Positions 4,878 through 8,600 of a stretch of DNA of 8,600 nt are shown one piece after another. The stretch's first letter is position 1, and every line of letters begins with the position of its first letter. The DNA lies in contig JAQWQN010000248.1 of the NCBI GenBank assembly GCA_029244465.1, forward strand, positions 1-8,600. Reading direction: 5' to 3'. Source of the DNA: Pseudomonadales bacterium (GTDB lineage Bacteria; Pseudomonadota; Gammaproteobacteria; Pseudomonadales; Azotimanducaceae). The notes under the pieces are model-generated. The model was given only the letters and a program-made list of their open reading frames with translations. It was not told the DNA's origin and made no database searches. Made by a program: the position numbers and the translations under genes.

Positions 4878-6986
4878 TTAGCCCGCTGCGGTTACGTCAA
4901 CCGGGATGCCGGTCATATGCGATTGGTTTGATAAGGGTTCGAAACTGTCTCGTCCGCTTGGTAGTAGGGCGTTGCAGTTGGCGCCAGGGTGAGCTTGAGC
5001 GACCTTCATACCAGAGGTCCTGCCTTGTCCCCAGCCATGCGTCATCGCCACCACGCCGCGCATTAAGTCGTCTGTTAGTTTGACCGTGGTTTCAAGGTTG
5101 CCGTATTGGTTGGTGACCGCGACGCGGCCACCGTCTGCGATTTGTCGAATCTCTGCATCTTCTGGGTGCATGAACAGATAATTATCAGTGCGATCGCCGT
5201 GCTTCAATTTTGCAACATTTGAATACCATGAGTTGAACATGTAGCTGTCTCGCTTGGAAATTAGCTTTAGCTGTTCGCTTGATTCAGCATCGAGTTCCTT
5301 AAAGAGCAGTGCCATTCGATCGACACCCGATTGGAATAATTCTGGATAGCAGTCGATTTGGCCGTGATCGTGCTGGATGCGTTCATACAAGTTTTCGGGG
5401 GTAGATCGCTCCAGGGCGATGATCTCGACGTTTCGAAGCTCTTCGATGCTGTGGCCTCGTGACTTGAGCATGGCGTTAACGCGTCCCCACATGTCGGGCT
5501 CATCTGCTTGATCAAATGCTGACTGTAAGCCCATCTTCTGCGCCAACTTTTCGTAAATCCACCAGTCAGGTTTGCGTTCATACGCCGGTGTTACCACGGC
5601 GCCAGTGAACTGCACGCTGGGCTGAAACTGCAGGCCCATTCCAGTCACGTTCACATCTTCACGTTCGTAGGCCCCGGCGGCGGGCAACACATAGTCGGCG
5701 TATTCGCCGGTCGCGTTGCGATAGATGTCTACGCAGACCAAGAGATCCAGCTGTTTGATGGCTTCACGCATGCGATCTTCGCCACCAACAGACAGGATTG
5801 GGTTGCCACTACTGACAAATAATGCATGCACAGGTTCTTCTGGATCCCGCAGATAGTCTGGCATCAGGTTGCCAGGCATTTGTATGCCGACACCACCTGG
5901 TTTGCGATACGTACCGTAGCGTGAGGTGACAAACTCACCGGCTAGCCGAGCACCAGCAGCAGGGGCTCGATCGTAAAAACCAGCTGAATAGAAGTTCCCT
6001 CCGGCTCGGCCTAAATTACCGGTGACGAAAGAAAGCATGTGCAAGAGCCAATAGGCGACGGTGCCTTGGCGGCCCATGTTGACGCCGGTGGACATGTGGA
6101 CGCAAGCACTGGGCGCGTGCGCGAAATTCATTGCTAAGGCGCGGATCTCGTTAGCAGTAATGCCCGTAATTGAACTGACTTTTTCTGGCGGGTACGCGGC
6201 GACAAACTCGCGCAGTTGTGCGACGTTTGCGCCATGCGCCAAGACCGCTTCATCGAAGCCAACTGATGTATCGATGACGTTCAACATGGCGGCTAGTAAA
6301 TACACGTCGGTGTCAGGTTTTATTTTGGTGACCTGCCCGGCCGTCTTGGCTGACTCGATTTCGCGTGGATTTAAGTAGACAACTTTTGCGCCGCGCGCTT
6401 CAGCATCTTTTAGATGTTGCATGGGGTGTGGAATAGAGACAAAGGACATATGGCTGACCGCAGGATTTTCGCCAATGATGAGGATAAAGTCTGATTGGTC
6501 GATGTCCGGGACTGGATGCAAAGTTCTTGTGCCGAATACACCTTCCGCCCCGGCAAATTTGTTCGCGCAATCCTGGGTGCCAGAACCAAAAAATTTACGC
6601 ACGCCGATTTGCATCATGAGGCGACCAAAACTGGGGCCAAGCAGTGTATTGAACGCCCCTGGATTGCCTGCGTAGGCGGCAATCGAGCCTTCACCGTGTG
6701 CGTTACGAATTGCTAATGTGCGTTCGCTAATTTCCTCTAGCGCGACCTCCCAGCTGATTTCTTCGAACACGCCGGGGGCGGTCTTTTTTAAGGGAACGCG
6801 GAGTCGATCCGGGTCGTTGTGGATGTCGAGGCCGTAGATGCCTTTGTTACACACAAAGCCTTTTGAAATCGGGTGATCTTTGTCAGCTTCTAGTTTGAGC
6901 AGTTCATCGTTCGCAACCGTTGCCACAAGGCCACAAGCGGGCTCGCATACGCGGCAAAAGGTTTTCTTTTTAATCACTGTTTCCAT
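4878..6986 (-). CDS. Molybdopterin oxidoreductase of the DMSO reductase superfamily, N-terminal [4Fe-4S] motif
   Basis: A 702-residue, apparently cytoplasmic enzyme with no signal peptide or Tat motif. The N-terminal iron-sulfur motif is Cys11-x2-Cys14-x3-Cys18 and Cys46 followed by NKG, as in formate dehydrogenase and Nap-type enzymes; the Lys after the last Cys is the usual electron-relay residue. The molybdopterin-bis-PGD domains follow, with the GxNP element at about 394-396 and the C-terminal dinucleotide-binding domain (about 590-690) containing HPEDAE (607-612) and HGWGQGRTSG (650-659). In the segment where the metal ligand normally sits the sequence is GSGTQDCANKFAG, making Cys140 the likely Mo/W ligand by inference. 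It belongs with BisC/formate-dehydrogenase-like proteins of unknown substrate; I cannot separate dehydrogenase, reductase or hydroxylase activity. GGAA seven bases before the ATG supports the start. It is the last gene of the MFS-PhyH-oxidoreductase block, 36 bases after the PhyH stop. No beta (ferredoxin) or membrane subunit accompanies it in the window. Confidence 0.9.
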   Translation of the reverse strand: METVIKKKTFCRVCEPACGLVATVANDELLKLEADKDHPISKGFVCNKGIYGLDIHNDPDRLRVPLKKTAPGVFEEISWEVALEEISERTLAIRNAHGEGSIAAYAGNPGAFNTLLGPSFGRLMMQIGVRKFFGSGTQDCANKFAGAEGVFGTRTLHPVPDIDQSDFILIIGENPAVSHMSFVSIPHPMQHLKDAEARGAKVVYLNPREIESAKTAGQVTKIKPDTDVYLLAAMLNVIDTSVGFDEAVLAHGANVAQLREFVAAYPPEKVSSITGITANEIRALAMNFAHAPSACVHMSTGVNMGRQGTVAYWLLHMLSFVTGNLGRAGGNFYSAGFYDRAPAAGARLAGEFVTSRYGTYRKPGGVGIQMPGNLMPDYLRDPEEPVHALFVSSGNPILSVGGEDRMREAIKQLDLLVCVDIYRNATGEYADYVLPAAGAYEREDVNVTGMGLQFQPSVQFTGAVVTPAYERKPDWWIYEKLAQKMGLQSAFDQADEPDMWGRVNAMLKSRGHSIEELRNVEIIALERSTPENLYERIQHDHGQIDCYPELFQSGVDRMALLFKELDAESSEQLKLISKRDSYMFNSWYSNVAKLKHGDRTDNYLFMHPEDAEIRQIADGGRVAVTNQYGNLETTVKLTDDLMRGVVAMTHGWGQGRTSGMKVAQAHPGANCNALLPSGRDSFEPLSNQSHMTGIPVDVTAAG

Positions 6987-7022
6987 TTTTTCGTTCCACG
7001 ATGTGTCTTCTTGAGGTTGAGA

Positions 7023-7847
7023 TTAGAGAATCTTTGGAAAATCTGGGTGCCTGAATGAGCTGCCTGGAAGGTTCGCCCTGATTTTATTCAGAGGGTGTGT
7101 GTTTCTCTGCGGATTTGCAACTTTGGCGCCGGGTCGTCCGGCGACCTTGGCGTCGTCACCAAAAAACCGCAACGATAAAGTCTCTCTTTGTGTGCCCGCG
7201 GCGGTCGCACCGCCGCCGTGTAGAGTTGATGGGTGGAACGCAATGACATCGCCGGGCTGGGTGGCCCAAGAGACTATATTGTGCGCAGCACGATTGCGTT
7301 CGATATCGGGCAAGCGCGGGTAGTCAGGGTGATTGTATAGGGGGGCGGTATCATCTGCTGGGTCAAATCTCGAGCCGTCGAAAAGAGTGTCTTGGTGCGA
7401 CCCGGCAACAAACTCGAGCGCACTGTCGCCAGCAACGCTCGCGAAGCTCAGCCAAATCACTGTTAGGTCTTGACCTTCGACGGGTAGATAGGGCGTGTCC
7501 TGATGCCAGGGTGTGCGACGAGTCTCGCCGCCACTCTTTTTGAATACTTGCTCGTACATAAACCAGGCGTTATCTCCATTAAAAAGACGCTGCACCACAC
7601 TGATGAGGTCTGGATGTCTGATAACGGTATCGTAGGGTCCAAACGAATTGGGGTTTGCCAGGTCGTTATAGAAAGTGCCTGCTTCAGCGTTGGGCAGGGC
7701 TGCGGCACCCGGCCCGGGGTTGTTTAAGCTCCACTGGTAGGCGGCGTATGCCAGCTCTAGCACCTCGTTTCCCAGCACGCCGGGTAGATGAATGACGCCA
7801 TTTTTGCGGTATGCATCGGCAATATTGCTTATCTTGGTTGTTGTCAT
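7023..7847 (-). CDS. Phytanoyl-CoA dioxygenase (PhyH) family Fe(II)/2-oxoglutarate oxygenase
   Basis: A soluble non-haem iron oxygenase of the PhyH family, which couples oxidative decarboxylation of 2-oxoglutarate to hydroxylation of an organic substrate. Numbered from the chosen start (274 aa), the iron-binding facial triad is visible as His115-x-Asp117 (PWHQDTPYLP) and distal His210 (STLHGGG). Arg221, eleven residues after the distal His, fits the 2-oxoglutarate-binding Arg. A double-stranded beta-helix core is implied by WLSF, FVAGSH and PGDVIAFH. Length is normal. Two starts are possible: 7862 (279 aa, AGAAG about ten bases upstream) and 7847, whose ATG overlaps the stop of the transporter gene as ATGA. 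I prefer 7847 because of that overlap and because it leaves a normal-length N-terminus before GVIHLPGVL. Cotranscription with the transporter upstream and the molybdoenzyme downstream is likely. PhyH-family substrates vary widely, so the name does not imply phytanoyl-CoA. Confidence 0.9.
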   Translation of the reverse strand: MTTTKISNIADAYRKNGVIHLPGVLGNEVLELAYAAYQWSLNNPGPGAAALPNAEAGTFYNDLANPNSFGPYDTVIRHPDLISVVQRLFNGDNAWFMYEQVFKKSGGETRRTPWHQDTPYLPVEGQDLTVIWLSFASVAGDSALEFVAGSHQDTLFDGSRFDPADDTAPLYNHPDYPRLPDIERNRAAHNIVSWATQPGDVIAFHPSTLHGGGATAAGTQRETLSLRFFGDDAKVAGRPGAKVANPQRNTHPLNKIRANLPGSSFRHPDFPKIL

Positions 7848-8600
7848 GTTGAGAGCTGCCATTTGCCGATTTCTTCTGCGCTAGCACGATAACCCTTCAG
7901 GCAATATGCAAATAGAGCAACCGCAGCCGGATAAAAGATCGCGTTCGCTGTCGCGATTGAGTAATTCAGTTTGCTGTCGTCTTGGTAAAGAAAGTCGGTA
8001 AACGCAGCGAGAATCGAGGTGCCTACCGCCATCCCGAAAATGTTGGTGACGAAGATGTAGATAGCTGTTGTCTGACCGCGCATTTGATTCGGCGTGATCG
8101 GTTGGAACGAAGCCGCCATGACCCCGAGATATGCCCCGCCGAATAAGGTGGCGGGGAATAATAGAATGAGGGTGAGTTGCATGGTTGGCATGAGAGGGGC
8201 CGCAACCGCTGGAAAAACAGCGATTATCGAGGCGTACATGATGGCCCGGACGTAAGAGTCTGTATGACCTTTGCGAGCCAGCCAATTAGAGATGGCGGGA
8301 CCCAACATAACGCCTAAAGAGCCGCCGATTAGAATGATGAGACCAAAACTAAACCCCGCTTCGGTTTTTGAAACACCGTAGGTTCGAATAAAATACTCTG
8401 GGTACCAAGCGGCGCTGCCATAGCCGGCCATCGCGAGCATCGATGAGCCCATAAAGAGAGCGAGGTAGGTCCGCTTCCGAGACCAAAGAAAATTCGCGAC
8501 CGTGCGAATGGGTAAGTGTGTTTCGCCCGTGGCCGTTGCCACCACATCTTTGCGCGAGGGTTCCATCATCGTTGCGATCAGCATCGCGAGCAGCAAGCCA
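7844..8600 (-). CDS. Major facilitator superfamily transporter, C-terminal half (runs off the right edge)
   Basis: The frame is open to the window edge, so the true start lies outside; the visible 252 codons are the end of the protein. They begin in the tail of a hydrophobic helix (LLLAMLIATMM, probably TM6), then a charged central loop, then six hydrophobic segments that fit TM7-TM12. These include ALFMGSSMLAMAGYGSAAW, the Gly-rich SFGLIILIGGSLGVMLG with the following loop WLARKGHTDS, ILLFPATLFGGAYLGVMAA, and a last helix ending in a short polar tail (EEIGKWQLST). The W-P-x-Y/F-x-R element after TM7 and the Gly-rich TM8 resemble spinster/anion-symporter-type MFS proteins, which often carry organic acids or lipids. 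It resides in the inner membrane. The stop overlaps the PhyH start (ATGA), so it probably heads or sits inside the operon and may import the substrate or export a product. The family is secure, the cargo is unknown. Confidence 0.88.
   Translation of the reverse strand, partial: GLLLAMLIATMMEPSRKDVVATATGETHLPIRTVANFLWSRKRTYLALFMGSSMLAMAGYGSAAWYPEYFIRTYGVSKTEAGFSFGLIILIGGSLGVMLGPAISNWLARKGHTDSYVRAIMYASIIAVFPAVAAPLMPTMQLTLILLFPATLFGGAYLGVMAASFQPITPNQMRGQTTAIYIFVTNIFGMAVGTSILAAFTDFLYQDDSKLNYSIATANAIFYPAAVALFAYCLKGYRASAEEIGKWQLST

Noticed and set aside
8329..8547. Alternative-frame minus-strand ORFs inside the transporter gene
   Set aside because: The overlapping frame encodes clear transmembrane helices of an MFS protein; the others are shadows.

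Overview
The window looks like ordinary bacterial chromosome carrying an accessory, catabolism-type gene neighbourhood. The organism is most likely a Gram-negative proteobacterium. The evidence is a Tat-exported molybdenum hydroxylase with a lipobox, a GST with a CPYA motif of a kind common in gammaproteobacteria, intermediate GC content and tight operon-style overlaps. A marine gammaproteobacterium is my best guess, but the sequence alone does not prove it. I see no tRNA, rRNA, CRISPR array, insertion sequence or phage gene.

Layout. At the left edge (1-260, minus) is the N-terminal part of an acyl-CoA dehydrogenase that runs off the window. A 212-bp divergent intergenic region follows, with a plausible minus-strand promoter and short direct repeats. 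Four plus-strand genes come next: a short-chain dehydrogenase (473-1207), a glutathione S-transferase-like protein (1385-2041), and the two subunits of an isoquinoline 1-oxidoreductase-type molybdenum hydroxylase, the [2Fe-2S] subunit (2156-2647) and the large molybdopterin subunit (2644-4848). The last two overlap by ATGA. The plus-strand block meets a minus-strand block tail to tail around 4849-4877. In its own reading direction, the minus-strand block is an MFS transporter (C-terminal half, 8600-7844), a phytanoyl-CoA dioxygenase-family protein (7847-7023, ATGA overlap) and a DMSO-reductase-superfamily molybdopterin oxidoreductase with an N-terminal [4Fe-4S] motif (6986-4878).

How it may work together (inference). 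One transporter, two unrelated Mo-cofactor enzymes (one apparently periplasmic, one cytoplasmic), a 2-oxoglutarate/Fe(II) oxygenase, an SDR, a GST and an acyl-CoA dehydrogenase form an oxidative toolkit for uptake and stepwise oxidation of some organic compound. The substrate cannot be read from the sequence. No regulator and no dedicated electron-acceptor subunit for either molybdoenzyme lies inside the window.

I did not find a clearly novel system. The points most worth checking are the pairing of two different molybdoenzyme families, the DMSO-reductase-family enzyme encoded without redox partners next to a PhyH oxygenase and an MFS carrier, the lipoprotein-like Tat signal on the molybdenum hydroxylase, and several start-site revisions.
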